This document shows, piece by piece, positions 16,928-25,318 of a stretch of DNA of 45,852 bases (position 1 is its first letter; each line of letters begins with the position of its first letter). The notes below the pieces were generated by a model, which saw nothing but the letters and a program-made list of their open reading frames with translations, made no database searches and was not told the DNA's origin. The translations under genes were made by a program, and so were the position numbers. Origin of the DNA: Pseudomonadota bacterium (lineage in GTDB: Bacteria; Pseudomonadota; Alphaproteobacteria; Micropepsales; Micropepsaceae); NCBI GenBank assembly GCA_018242105.1, contig JAFECP010000005.1, positions 19,869 to 65,720 on the forward strand, in the 5' to 3' direction.

Positions 16928-18619
16928 ATGGGCTATTCGAGTACCACTGCTCGCACTGCATCGCGCCGCGCTGTCTTGCTGATAACGTGGGCGATGACGT
17001 TTGCCGCGGTGTTCGGCAGCTCGGCTGGCGTGGATCTCATCTCGAGATGGACTGGAAGCATCGACGGCATCTGGTTATCGAATGCGGTTTTCCTGGCGAT
17101 TTTTCTGAAGCACGACCGCCGCGATTGGACCGTTATCGCCGCGGCAGGTTTCACGGCCAATCTGGCGGCCGATCTGATCGCCTATAACCTTCACTACGCC
17201 ACGACGTTCGCGGTTCTCAATCTTCTGGAAGTCCTGATCGTCGCGCTGCCCCTGCGCACTTTCGTTCTTGATCGCGATTTCACGCGATCAAGCTCGTTGC
17301 TGACATTCTATGCTTTGGCAATCGGTCCGGCGCCCGGCATCGCCGCTTTGCTGTTTGGTGCGGTCGGCGTATTGGTGGATCATGCGCCGTTCTGGCCGGC
17401 CGCCGTGAATTGGTACAGTTCCGACGCCCTCGGTCTTGCGATTGTGACGCCGCCACTGATGACCGTCAGATGGGTGGATATGAAATCAATGTTCAACCGG
17501 CAACAGATTGCCGGGACAATCCTGCTTCTAAGCGCCGTATTAGCCACAATCGCGATCAATTTCATGCTGCGCAGCTATCCAGTCGCATTTCTCTTCTTCC
17601 CCGCTGTCGTGCTGCTGACTTTTCAGCGCGGGTTCGCGGGAGGGGCCATCGCTCTCGTGATGACGACACTTTATCTGCTCGTTCCGGCCCTTTTCGGTGA
17701 GTCGAGCGGCGCGCTGCACGCCCACCCTGTCCGCGAGCAGATAACGGTGGTGCAGGTTTTCATCGCGGTGTTGAGCTTCTCCGTTGTGCTGATTGGCGCG
17801 GCGCTGGAAGAGCGCCGCCGGCTGGGACAATGGCTCGCGGCGGCGATCGCCCGTGCCGAGAATTCCCGCGAAGAAGCGCTTCTCGCCAAAGAATCGGCGG
17901 AGAAAGCCAACCGCTCCAAGTCCATGTTCCTCGCCAATATGAGCCACGAACTACGCACACCGTTGAATGCCGTGATCGGCTTCTCGGAAATGATGCACTC
18001 GGAGATTTTCGGACCCTTGGGCGATCGCCGTTATCTCGAATATGCGGGCCTGATCCAGGGCGCGGGCAAACATCTTCTGGACCTCATCAACGACGTCCTG
18101 GATATGTCGAAGATCGAGGCCGGTAAGCAGGAGCTGCATCGCGAGCGCCTGGATATCGTTGAAGTCATCCGCGACGCACTTTCGATGATGCGGGAACAGG
18201 CGGCAGCCGGAGAGGTAAATTTGGCGATGGATGCAAATTTGCTGCCCATCTTCATCCAGGCCGATCGTAGGGCCATGAAACAGATATTCCTCAACCTGCT
18301 ATCCAACGCTGTGAAATTCACACCGCAAGGCGGCCGCGTTTCGGTGACGGCGCAAACGGCGGGCGACCGCATCACCTTGTCGGTTTCGGACACCGGCATC
18401 GGTATCCCGGCGGAGCAGATCTACCGCCTCGGAAACCCGTTCGTCCAGATTCGCAACAATGCCGGCACCACTCAAACGGGCACAGGCCTTGGCCTCGCGC
18501 TCGTGCGTGCGCTCACCGAAATGCACGATGGCACATTCCGCATCGACAGTGTCGAAGGCCAGGGGACGACTGTCAGCGTTTCATTCCCAGCTCGCGCCCG
18601 CGAGATGATGGCCGCCTGA
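16928..18619 (+). CDS. MASE1-domain sensor histidine kinase
   Basis: This 563-residue membrane protein has an N-terminal MASE1-type sensor of about eight hydrophobic segments (residues ~15-290), including SIDGIWLSNAVFLAIFLKHD and YSSDALGLAIVTPPLM. A short coiled linker (EERRRLGQ to AEKANRSKS) follows. The HisKA domain has the phosphorylated His340 in ANMSHELRTPLNAVIGF. The ATPase domain has an N box (NLLSNAVKFTPQGG), a G1 box (SDTGIGIP) and a G2 box (TGTGLGLALV). No receiver or response regulator gene is adjacent, so it is an orphan kinase. ATG 16928 has GGGGA upstream and beats the TTG at 16892. It ends 2 nt before the convergent pabB-pabC stop. Confidence 0.88.
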   Translation: MGYSSTTARTASRRAVLLITWAMTFAAVFGSSAGVDLISRWTGSIDGIWLSNAVFLAIFLKHDRRDWTVIAAAGFTANLAADLIAYNLHYATTFAVLNLLEVLIVALPLRTFVLDRDFTRSSSLLTFYALAIGPAPGIAALLFGAVGVLVDHAPFWPAAVNWYSSDALGLAIVTPPLMTVRWVDMKSMFNRQQIAGTILLLSAVLATIAINFMLRSYPVAFLFFPAVVLLTFQRGFAGGAIALVMTTLYLLVPALFGESSGALHAHPVREQITVVQVFIAVLSFSVVLIGAALEERRRLGQWLAAAIARAENSREEALLAKESAEKANRSKSMFLANMSHELRTPLNAVIGFSEMMHSEIFGPLGDRRYLEYAGLIQGAGKHLLDLINDVLDMSKIEAGKQELHRERLDIVEVIRDALSMMREQAAAGEVNLAMDANLLPIFIQADRRAMKQIFLNLLSNAVKFTPQGGRVSVTAQTAGDRITLSVSDTGIGIPAEQIYRLGNPFVQIRNNAGTTQTGTGLGLALVRALTEMHDGTFRIDSVEGQGTTVSVSFPARAREMMAA

Positions 18620-18621
18620 AG

Positions 18622-20415
18622 TCACCGGGCGCGGGCCAGCGCGGGTTCGGCAGCGACCGCCTTGATCAACCCGCGCAAGGAATTCCCCAACAGCACGGCG
18701 CCGCCATTCAGATCCTGCGGATAGAGCGGTGCTTCTTCGCATTGCCCCCCTGCGATCAGTTCGCGACGCAGGCATCCGTTCAACACGCCATCATCGAGGG
18801 GCGGCGTGAAGAGCTGCTCGCCCCGGCGCAGAAAAATATTGGTGCGGCTTCCTTCCGTCAGCCGTCCATGTTCGTTGACGAAGAGGACTTCGTCGCTTCC
18901 CTGGGTGTGCCCGAATTCGAATTCGGATTCGTAGGTTTCGCGCCTATTGGTTTTGTGTCTCAGCAGAATATCGCTGCTCGGCATCACGACAGATGAAATG
19001 GTGTAGCGCCAATAAGCCGGCGCCACTGGCAAGACCATACTGGAACATGAGAACGATCCGTCTTCATGAAGAACGAGCCGGACGCGCAGATCGCCAGGCG
19101 CACCGAAAACCGATTCGTTCATCGCCCGTGTGGCGCACGCTGCATCGAACGGAATGGAAAAGGCGGTCGCCGATAACGCCATGCGGGCCAGGTGCAGGTT
19201 TTGCCGAACGAAACCGTTACGCTGGGAGAAGCGTAGCGTCTCGATCAGTTCAAGCGGCTGGCGCGCGCTGTCGTAATAGCGCGCCTTGAGCAGACATTCA
19301 TCATATTCACCTTGCGCATGAGAGTCATGGACCACGGCGCCCCCAATGCCTAATGCGCCACAGCCATCGCCGATCGTGAGGGTGCGGATGGCGACATTGA
19401 ATTCCGCGGAGCCATCCGGCGCGAAATGCCCGATGGCCCCGCAATAGACGCCGCGCGGACTCTGCTCCAGCGCATGAATGATCTGCATCGCGCGGATTTT
19501 CGGCGTCCCGGTCACCGACCCACAAGGAAATAACGCTCGCACCAGTTCGTAGATTGTGATGTTCGGCCTCAGTTGCGCGCTCACTGCCGACACCATCTGG
19601 TGCACAGTCGGGAAGGTCTCGATGGCGTAAAGGTCGCTCGCCGAAACGCTGCCGATCTCCGACACCCGGCTCATATCGTTGCGCAGCAGATCGACGATCA
19701 TGAGATTTTCGGCGCGGTCCTTTTCGCTGTTCTGCAGCCTGGTGCGCACCACCACGTCTTCCATGGGAGTATCGCCACGCGGCGCTGTCCCCTTCATAGG
19801 CTTGGCGGTTATTTCCCCGTCATGCGTGACCGAAAAGAACAATTCGGGAGAGAGACTCAGGATGTGGCGCTTTCCGTCGTCGATGAATGCGCCGTGTGCG
19901 GCTTTCGAATGTTTGCGCAGATCCAGATAAAGCGCCATCGGATCGCCTACAGCGGCGAAGTGGGAGCGGAAACTGAGATTGGCCTGATAGATATCTCCAG
20001 CATCGATCAAGTCACGCACTTGCGCGAAGCGCGCGGCGTATTCCTCGAAATTCCATTCGTGGCCAAGCGGTCCGCCATAGGCGCGGCCTTGTACCTGTGC
20101 CGCGAGCAAGGCGTTTGCCGCTTCGCCCCTCACTTCCTCGCACGCGTCGAATATGCCGAACCACAAGAGCGGTTCCTCACGCCGCCCGGGCAGCAACGCG
20201 CGCAAATGCGGTTCCAGCACATAGCCGAGCTCATAGGAGAAATAGCCGGCAACGTGCTTTCCGGCGCGGCGTGCGTTCTGCAAGGCACGGAGTGCGGCAT
20301 CGACAAGCTGCGGGTCGTCGGCCTGCACGATCGCCGCCGGATCGGTGTACCGGCGCACCCGCTCCTGGCCAGGACGTGCATCGTCCAGCAGTATCTTGGC
20401 CGTACCGCGCGCCAT
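18622..20415 (-). CDS. pabB: Aminodeoxychorismate synthase component I fused to ADC lyase
   Basis: The 597-residue fusion makes p-aminobenzoate for folate. Residues ~1-365 are the chorismate-binding PabB part, with ITAKPMKGTAPRGDT, DRAENLMIVDLLRND, FPCGSVTGTPKIRAM and GVYCGAIGHFAPDG. Residues ~385-597 are a class IV aminotransferase-fold PabC part. Its PLP lysine is in LLRHKTNRRE (Lys488), and GRLTEGSRTNIFLRRG carries the conserved Glu. Such PabB-PabC fusions are known in proteobacteria. The glutamine amidotransferase PabA is not in the window. Product flow leads toward folate and FolC, encoded at 3191-4510. Confidence 0.93.
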   Translation of the reverse strand: MARGTAKILLDDARPGQERVRRYTDPAAIVQADDPQLVDAALRALQNARRAGKHVAGYFSYELGYVLEPHLRALLPGRREEPLLWFGIFDACEEVRGEAANALLAAQVQGRAYGGPLGHEWNFEEYAARFAQVRDLIDAGDIYQANLSFRSHFAAVGDPMALYLDLRKHSKAAHGAFIDDGKRHILSLSPELFFSVTHDGEITAKPMKGTAPRGDTPMEDVVVRTRLQNSEKDRAENLMIVDLLRNDMSRVSEIGSVSASDLYAIETFPTVHQMVSAVSAQLRPNITIYELVRALFPCGSVTGTPKIRAMQIIHALEQSPRGVYCGAIGHFAPDGSAEFNVAIRTLTIGDGCGALGIGGAVVHDSHAQGEYDECLLKARYYDSARQPLELIETLRFSQRNGFVRQNLHLARMALSATAFSIPFDAACATRAMNESVFGAPGDLRVRLVLHEDGSFSCSSMVLPVAPAYWRYTISSVVMPSSDILLRHKTNRRETYESEFEFGHTQGSDEVLFVNEHGRLTEGSRTNIFLRRGEQLFTPPLDDGVLNGCLRRELIAGGQCEEAPLYPQDLNGGAVLLGNSLRGLIKAVAAEPALARAR

Positions 20416-20523
20416 TCAACCCATCCTCCCGGCATATCGGTTTTGCCGCGAGCCGCCCGGAGTCGCAATGCAGGGTTTCGCGGCACACTACCGCCGCACA
20501 GATTCGTGAACAAAATAGGGACA

Positions 20524-20552
20524 CTTGATCCGCGGCCAAACGTCCCCACATT
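20524..20552 (+). promoter_or_regulatory. Sigma-32 (RpoH)-type heat-shock promoter
   Basis: CTTGATC at 20524-20530 and CCCCACATT at 20544-20552, 13 bp apart, match the RpoH pattern CTTGAAA-N(11-16)-CCCCATNT. The predicted transcript starts near 20560 and leaves a leader of about 90 nt before the hsp20 ATG. Gene identity supports the call. Confidence 0.7.
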
Positions 20553-20649
20553 GTACGTAGAAGGGCGCCTTCGGGGCCCCAGGAGTCGAAAGTAACCGAT
20601 GGCCGCAGAGATGTGGCACCGGCAAGGCCGCTCAAGGAGGGCTTTGGAG

Positions 20650-21075
20650 ATGAATCGCAATGGAACCTTCAACAGCCCGTTTTTGCTGGGCTTTGAGCAT
20701 CTGGAACGATTGCTCGAACGGACTGCGAAAGCCGCGGGCGAGGCTTATCCGCCTTACAATATTGAAGATGCCGGCGGGGACCGCCTGAAAATTGTCCTCG
20801 CGGTGGCCGGTTTCTCCCGCGAGGAACTGAATGTCACGATCGAGGACAACCAGCTCGTGATCCGGGGAAAACAGAACGAAACCGCCGATCGCACGTTTCT
20901 TCATCGTGGCATCGCAGCGCGCCAATTTCAGCGCGCGTTCGTGCTGGCGGAAGGAATCGAAGTGAGAGGCGCAGAACTGGAAAACGGATTGCTCGCCATC
21001 GATCTGGAAAGACCGCATGCGCAGACCATCACGCGCACGATCGAGATCAAGAGCCGGACGAACGCAAAGGCGTGA
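20650..21075 (+). CDS. Hsp20 family small heat-shock protein
   Basis: This 141-residue protein carries an alpha-crystallin domain (residues ~35-130). It includes YPPYNIEDAGGDRLKIVLAV, the segment AGFSREELNVTIEDNQLVIRG, and ARQFQRAFVLAEGIEVRGAE before ENGLLAIDLER. These holdases keep unfolding proteins soluble in the cytosol. ATG 20650 is 9 nt after AAGGAGG. The leader contains an AAGGCC/GGCTTT pair around the ribosome site that could act as a thermosensor. The DUF1150 gene follows after 22 nt, an arrangement common in alphaproteobacteria. Confidence 0.92.
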   Translation: MNRNGTFNSPFLLGFEHLERLLERTAKAAGEAYPPYNIEDAGGDRLKIVLAVAGFSREELNVTIEDNQLVIRGKQNETADRTFLHRGIAARQFQRAFVLAEGIEVRGAELENGLLAIDLERPHAQTITRTIEIKSRTNAKA

Positions 21076-21097
21076 GGGATTGGAAAGGAAGGTCGCT

Positions 21098-21349
21098 ATG
21101 ACCAATAGAAGCGAAATCTACGATGTCGATGTCGAGCCGCATGCTGCCCGCATCGCGTACATCAAGCCGACGGGCATCGAGGAAGCAACGCGTCTGGGTA
21201 TCATGCCAAAGGGCATCAAGCTGCCAGACAACTTGAAGCTTTATGTGCTTCATGCCATCGACGGCACGGTGCTTGGCTACACTGACTCCTGGGACACCGC
21301 CTATGGCGCGGCAATCCAGAACGAGTTGACGCCGGTGAGCGTGCATTAG
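21098..21349 (+). CDS. DUF1150 family protein
   Basis: This 83-residue protein has the family's central region GIMPKGIKLPDNLKLYVLHA, then DGTVLGYTDSWDTAYGAAIQ. DUF1150 proteins commonly sit directly after an hsp20 gene in alphaproteobacteria, as here, 22 nt downstream, so they are probably heat-induced together. The molecular role is unknown. AAGGAAGG lies upstream of ATG 21098. A stem-loop terminator follows. Confidence 0.88.
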   Translation: MTNRSEIYDVDVEPHAARIAYIKPTGIEEATRLGIMPKGIKLPDNLKLYVLHAIDGTVLGYTDSWDTAYGAAIQNELTPVSVH

Positions 21350-21371
21350 CGCTTCATGGGTGAAAGAAAGG

Positions 21372-21402
21372 AAAAGGGCCGGAGCAAAACTCCGGCCCTT
21401 TT
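21372..21402. terminator. Bidirectional terminator between DUF1150 and ptsN
   Basis: AAAAGGGCCGGAG and CTCCGGCCCTTTT form a 13-bp stem with loop CAAAA. A-rich and T-rich flanks let it end transcripts arriving from both convergent genes. Confidence 0.92.
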
Positions 21403-21421
21403 GCTCTGTTCGATGGAAAAA

Positions 21422-21895
21422 TCAGGCCGCTTGCGATGTGCTGCCGTTCGTCTTCTCCGTCAGCAGTGCATAAAGCACTTCTGAATCCTTCGCCGCGCGC
21501 AGTTTTTCGCAGGTTTGCTGATTGCGCAGCAGACGCGAAACGCGTGCCAATGCCTTCAGATGGTCTGCGCCGGCGCCTTCCGGGGCGAGCAGCAGAAAGA
21601 CAAGATCCACAGGCTGGTTATCGACGGCATCGTAAGCGATGGGTGTTTCCAGACGCGCGAACATGCCGACGATTTTTGTCAAGCCTGCAAGGCGGCCATG
21701 CGGGATCGCGATGCCCTGCCCCATGCCGGTAGAACCAAGCCGTTCCCGCTCGATCAGTGTTTCGAAAATGCGGCGTTCCGGAAGCCCGCTCAGCGGCGCA
21801 ATGCGCTCCGCCATCTCTTGCAGCAACTGTTTCTTGCCTTGAGCCTTCAACGAGGAAAGGACGGCCTCCGGCGCAAGCAGATCGGTGATTTCCAT
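21422..21895 (-). CDS. ptsN: Nitrogen PTS EIIA protein
   Basis: PtsN is the EIIA-Ntr end of the nitrogen phosphotransferase chain. It is phosphorylated on a His and regulates potassium, carbon and nitrogen processes by binding partners. The 157-residue protein has the active-site His66 in GMGQGIAIPHGRLAGL. VDLVFLLLAPEGAGADHLKAL and LARVSRLLRN are typical of the fold. It follows hpf after 22 nt, at the end of the lpt-rpoN-hpf-ptsN run. The convergent bidirectional terminator lies just beyond. Confidence 0.95.
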   Translation of the reverse strand: MEITDLLAPEAVLSSLKAQGKKQLLQEMAERIAPLSGLPERRIFETLIERERLGSTGMGQGIAIPHGRLAGLTKIVGMFARLETPIAYDAVDNQPVDLVFLLLAPEGAGADHLKALARVSRLLRNQQTCEKLRAAKDSEVLYALLTEKTNGSTSQAA

Positions 21896-21917
21896 AGAAC
21901 CCTTCTGAACGCGACAA

Positions 21918-22247
21918 TCAGGCGGAATCGCCCCCGAGCGTATTCCCCTTTTGATGATGATTCTTCAAGCGGCGCTTATACCGGCGAAGTTGCTTCTCCA
22001 GATGTTCCAGCATGGCTACGTGCGCAGTGTGTGCGTCTTTGCCGATGCCTTCCGCCTTCATCACCGGACCCGAGTCGAGATGCGCCGTGCAATCGGCGCG
22101 GAACATGGGGCCTTCGTGGGAGAAGACGACATTTGCTTCCGCGCCACCGTCGAAATGCTTCGCTAGCGCCGTTTCCAGCTCCGCGCGCACTTTTTCAGGT
22201 AGCGCTGTACCGATTTCGATTTGCTTGCCTGACACCCGGACATTCAT
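21918..22247 (-). CDS. hpf: Ribosome hibernation promoting factor, short form
   Basis: This 109-residue protein has only the N-terminal HPF/RaiA domain. It includes VRVSGKQIEIGTALPEKVR, DCTAHLDSGPVMKAEG and the basic helix LEKQLRRYKRRLKNHH. HPF binds the decoding centre of resting ribosomes. Alphaproteobacterial HPF is more often a long form of about 190 residues with a C-terminal dimerisation domain. Here the frame ends soon after the linker (NHHQKGNTLGGDSA), and no such domain is found in the 22 nt before ptsN. Position between rpoN and ptsN is standard. Confidence 0.9.
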   Translation of the reverse strand: MNVRVSGKQIEIGTALPEKVRAELETALAKHFDGGAEANVVFSHEGPMFRADCTAHLDSGPVMKAEGIGKDAHTAHVAMLEHLEKQLRRYKRRLKNHHQKGNTLGGDSA

Positions 22248-22380
22248 GGCTTGTCAATGCACCACTTGGAGTTTCGGTTGCGCGATCGGCTGCGCCGGTT
22301 CCTAGCTGCCATCGAAAAGGCGGCGGGTGTGTAGGCCCGCCCCCTCCCAAAGTCAACGCCACATAAAAAGCCCGGAATCC

Positions 22381-23895
22381 TCAGCGTCCTGCGGCCAAGG
22401 AAAAATCCGACGTCTTCATCCTACGCCGTTCCACGGAGGATGGAATGCGCATGGCTTCCCGATATTTTGCGACGGTCCGTCTTGCGATATTGACACCGTC
22501 CGCTGTCAAGAGCGCAACAATGCGATCGTCGGACAAAACTTGGGCAGCTTCATTATCGATCATCTCACGAATCCGGTCGCGCACGGCTTCGGCGGAATGC
22601 GCTTCCGTGCCATTGACCGCCTGGATCGAGGCAGTGAAGAAGTATTTCAACTCGAAGAGGCCGCGCGGCGTCGAAATATATTTATTCGATGTGACCCGGC
22701 TCACCGTGGATTCGTGCATGGTGATCGCATCGGCAATTGTGCGAAGATTGAGCGGACGCAGATGGCGGACGCCGTAAGTCAGGAAGCCATCCTGCTGGCG
22801 CACAATCTCGGTGGCCACCTTCATGATCGTGCGCGCGCGCTGATCCAGGCTCTTCACCAGCCAGTTCGCATTGTTGAGGCAATCGGTGATGTAGGCTTTC
22901 GAATCCTTGTCGCGAGCGCTGCCGTTGATCTTGGTGTAGTAGCGCTGGTTCACCAGCAGACGCGGCAAGGTGTCGGAGTTGAGTTCGACATGCCATCCGC
23001 CATCATTGCCCTCGCGCACGAACACATCCGGTACGACGGGTTGCACGGGTTCGGAACCGAAAGCCAGGCCGGGCTTCGGCGTAAGCTCGCGGATTTCTGC
23101 AATCATGTCTGCGATGTCTTCGCTGTCGCAGCCGCATAGTTCGCAGAGGCGAGTCACATCGCGCTTGGCCACCAGTTCCAGATTCGTGAGAAATGCCTGC
23201 ATGATCGGATCGAGGCGGCCCAACTCTTTCAGTTGAAGACCGAGGCATTCGGCGAGGTCGCGTGCGCCAACGCCTGTCGGTTCAAAGCCCTGAATGACCT
23301 TGAGCACCTCTTCCACGGTATCGCGCGGCACCACGAGACGCGTGGCCATTTCATCAAGATCGGCGCGGCAATACCCGGCTTCATCGATAGCATCGACCAG
23401 CGAGGCGCCGATGAGGCGGCGCTCACCATCCAGACCCGCAATCGAAAGCTGATCGGTGAGATGATCGCGCAGCGTGGCGGCCTGAGCCAATGTACGCTCA
23501 ATGGCGCTTTCGCCATCTTCGCCCAGCGCAGGCCCTGCTGCGGAGCGCATGTTCGACCAGTCGGAAGAAGACTGTGGTGCCGTACTGTCGGAGCCGAAAT
23601 CCTCGCTGTGAAGATCTTCGCGGCTGATATCCATGTCGTCGGATTTGGAGAAGTCTTCGCGCGAGAGTGCAGCATCCAGCGTTTCGCTATCCGTGGAGGC
23701 TGTTTCAGCCTTCTGCTCGTCCGGCGCGTGCTCACGCTCATCGCGCTCCAGCAGCGGATTCTTTTCGAGTTCCTGCTCGACGTAATTGGCGAGTTCCAGA
23801 TTGGAGAGCTGCAGGAGCTTGATGGCCTGCTGCAACTGAGGCGTCATGACCAGGGACTGGCCCTGACGCATCTCCAATCGCTGTGCTAACGCCAT
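22381..23895 (-). CDS. rpoN: RNA polymerase sigma-54 factor
   Basis: The 504-residue protein has the Gln- and Leu-rich region I (QSLVMTPQLQQAIKLLQLSN), an acidic region II (~residues 50-140) and the core-binding domain. The C-terminal RpoN box reads ARRTVAKYREAMRIPSS. Sigma-54 directs GG/GC promoters such as the one predicted before glnB in this window. It starts 26 nt after lptB, the usual order. The 22248-22380 gap toward hpf contains GC-rich inverted sequence but no confident promoter. Confidence 0.97.
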   Translation of the reverse strand: MALAQRLEMRQGQSLVMTPQLQQAIKLLQLSNLELANYVEQELEKNPLLERDEREHAPDEQKAETASTDSETLDAALSREDFSKSDDMDISREDLHSEDFGSDSTAPQSSSDWSNMRSAAGPALGEDGESAIERTLAQAATLRDHLTDQLSIAGLDGERRLIGASLVDAIDEAGYCRADLDEMATRLVVPRDTVEEVLKVIQGFEPTGVGARDLAECLGLQLKELGRLDPIMQAFLTNLELVAKRDVTRLCELCGCDSEDIADMIAEIRELTPKPGLAFGSEPVQPVVPDVFVREGNDGGWHVELNSDTLPRLLVNQRYYTKINGSARDKDSKAYITDCLNNANWLVKSLDQRARTIMKVATEIVRQQDGFLTYGVRHLRPLNLRTIADAITMHESTVSRVTSNKYISTPRGLFELKYFFTASIQAVNGTEAHSAEAVRDRIREMIDNEAAQVLSDDRIVALLTADGVNIARRTVAKYREAMRIPSSVERRRMKTSDFSLAAGR

Positions 23896-23921
23896 ACGCT
23901 ACCCGCCCCTACGCCTGCTCG

Positions 23922-24719
23922 CTAAAGCGAGAATCTTTCGCCAAGATAAATCCGGCGCACTTCACGATCGCCCACGATCTCTGCGGGCGAACCTTCCTTC
24001 AGAACCTGACCTTCATGGATGATGTAGGCACGGTCGATAATATCGAGCGCGTCGCGCACGTTATGATCCGTGATGAGAACACCGATACCGCGGTCCTTCA
24101 GGTGACGCACCAGATCTCGAATGTCGTTCACGGCGATGGGGTCGATGCCGGCCAGCGGCTCGTCGAGCAAGATGTAGGACGGATGGGTTGCCAGACAGCG
24201 TGCGATTTCCACGCGGCGGCGTTCACCGCCCGACAAGGCGATCGCCGGCGTGTCGCGCACGTGCGTCACGCCGAATTCCGCCATCAATTCCTCGACCATC
24301 GCTTCAAGGCGCGCCGGATCGCTTTCCACCAGCTCGGCGGTGGCGCGGATATTCTCTTCCGTGGTCAGCCCGCGGAAGATGGATGCTTCCTGCGGCAGAT
24401 AGCCGATACCCATGCGGGCGCGGCGATACATCGGCATGGCGGTAACGTCGTGCCCGTCCAGTTCGATGGTGCCGTAATCGGCAGGGATCAAGCCGGTAAT
24501 CATGTAGAAAGTGGTCGTCTTGCCCGCGCCGTTGGGGCCAAGCAGGCCCACGACTTCGCCACGGCGAAGCGTGAGGCTCACCGCGCGCACGACGGGGCGC
24601 TTCTTGAAACTCTTGCCGATCTTGGTGACGACAAGACCGCCCGTGCCTTCGACGACGCGAACCGGCATATCTCCGTCGCGTTTGAAAAGCTGAGTCTGGG
24701 AACCGTTTTCGGTTGTCAT
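23922..24719 (-). CDS. lptB: LPS export ABC transporter ATP-binding protein
   Basis: LptB powers extraction of lipopolysaccharide from the inner membrane with LptF and LptG. The 265-residue ATPase has Walker A GLLGPNGAGKTTTFY (residues ~59-73) and the LptB segment GIGYLPQEASIFRGLTTEEN. The signature is LSGGERRRVEIAR, with Walker B YILLDEPLAGIDP. An N-terminal extension of about 25 residues precedes the usual start of the fold. It lies 41 nt after lptA and 26 nt before rpoN. Confidence 0.97.
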   Translation of the reverse strand: MTTENGSQTQLFKRDGDMPVRVVEGTGGLVVTKIGKSFKKRPVVRAVSLTLRRGEVVGLLGPNGAGKTTTFYMITGLIPADYGTIELDGHDVTAMPMYRRARMGIGYLPQEASIFRGLTTEENIRATAELVESDPARLEAMVEELMAEFGVTHVRDTPAIALSGGERRRVEIARCLATHPSYILLDEPLAGIDPIAVNDIRDLVRHLKDRGIGVLITDHNVRDALDIIDRAYIIHEGQVLKEGSPAEIVGDREVRRIYLGERFSL

Positions 24720-24760
24720 GGCAAGAACTGTGCCTTTTCGGATTTAAGGAACTGTGAAGG

Positions 24761-25318
24761 CTATTTAGCCGGGGATTTACCAGTTGTTTGCGATTGAGAC
24801 GGTGCAGCGGGCCTGGTTTTCTGATTGGGCGTGAAAACGCCCTGAACACGGCCTCCCGGAGCCCCCTTGGCGGTCAGTTGGGCCTTTCCAGTATCCATAT
24901 TCATCACCAGATGCGTGCCGCGCATGACATTCTTTTCCTTCGTCAGGACGACCTTGCCATCGAGCGTGATGTTCTTGGTGTTTAAGTCGTAAACGCCGGT
25001 GTCGCCTGACGCGTTGCCAGAGGTGGAGGTGAACAGCACATTTCCCGCGCCGTCGATGAAGCTGGGCTTCCCGTTCACTTCGTGCACGCTCACCCTGTCT
25101 GCGCGCAGCTTGAAGTCGCCCTGCACCACGATCACGTTGCCAATATAGGTTCCGACCTTGGTGTTGAGGTCCCCCGTGAACGTATCGGCGGAAACATTAA
25201 TTGGCGCGTTGGAGTCATGCTTGCCCATATTGATGCCGCCTTCATCCGCTGCGAAAGCCATGCCGGATGAAACCGCAAGAGCCAGTGCGCAAAGCGCATA
25301 TTGGAATCGAGCACTCAT
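24761..25318 (-). CDS. lptA: LPS transport periplasmic protein LptA
   Basis: LptA forms the periplasmic bridge that carries LPS to the outer membrane. The 185-residue product has a Sec signal peptide (MSARFQYALCALALAVSSG, cleavage near MAFA). The OstA-like beta-jellyroll follows (INVSADTFTGDLNTKVGTYI, then GNVIVVQGDFKLRADRVSV). ATG 25318 overlaps the lptC stop by 4 nt. A longer open frame upstream lies inside lptC and lacks a signal, so it was rejected. The Pro/Lys/Gln-rich tail is disordered. Confidence 0.92.
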   Translation of the reverse strand: MSARFQYALCALALAVSSGMAFAADEGGINMGKHDSNAPINVSADTFTGDLNTKVGTYIGNVIVVQGDFKLRADRVSVHEVNGKPSFIDGAGNVLFTSTSGNASGDTGVYDLNTKNITLDGKVVLTKEKNVMRGTHLVMNMDTGKAQLTAKGAPGGRVQGVFTPNQKTRPAAPSQSQTTGKSPAK

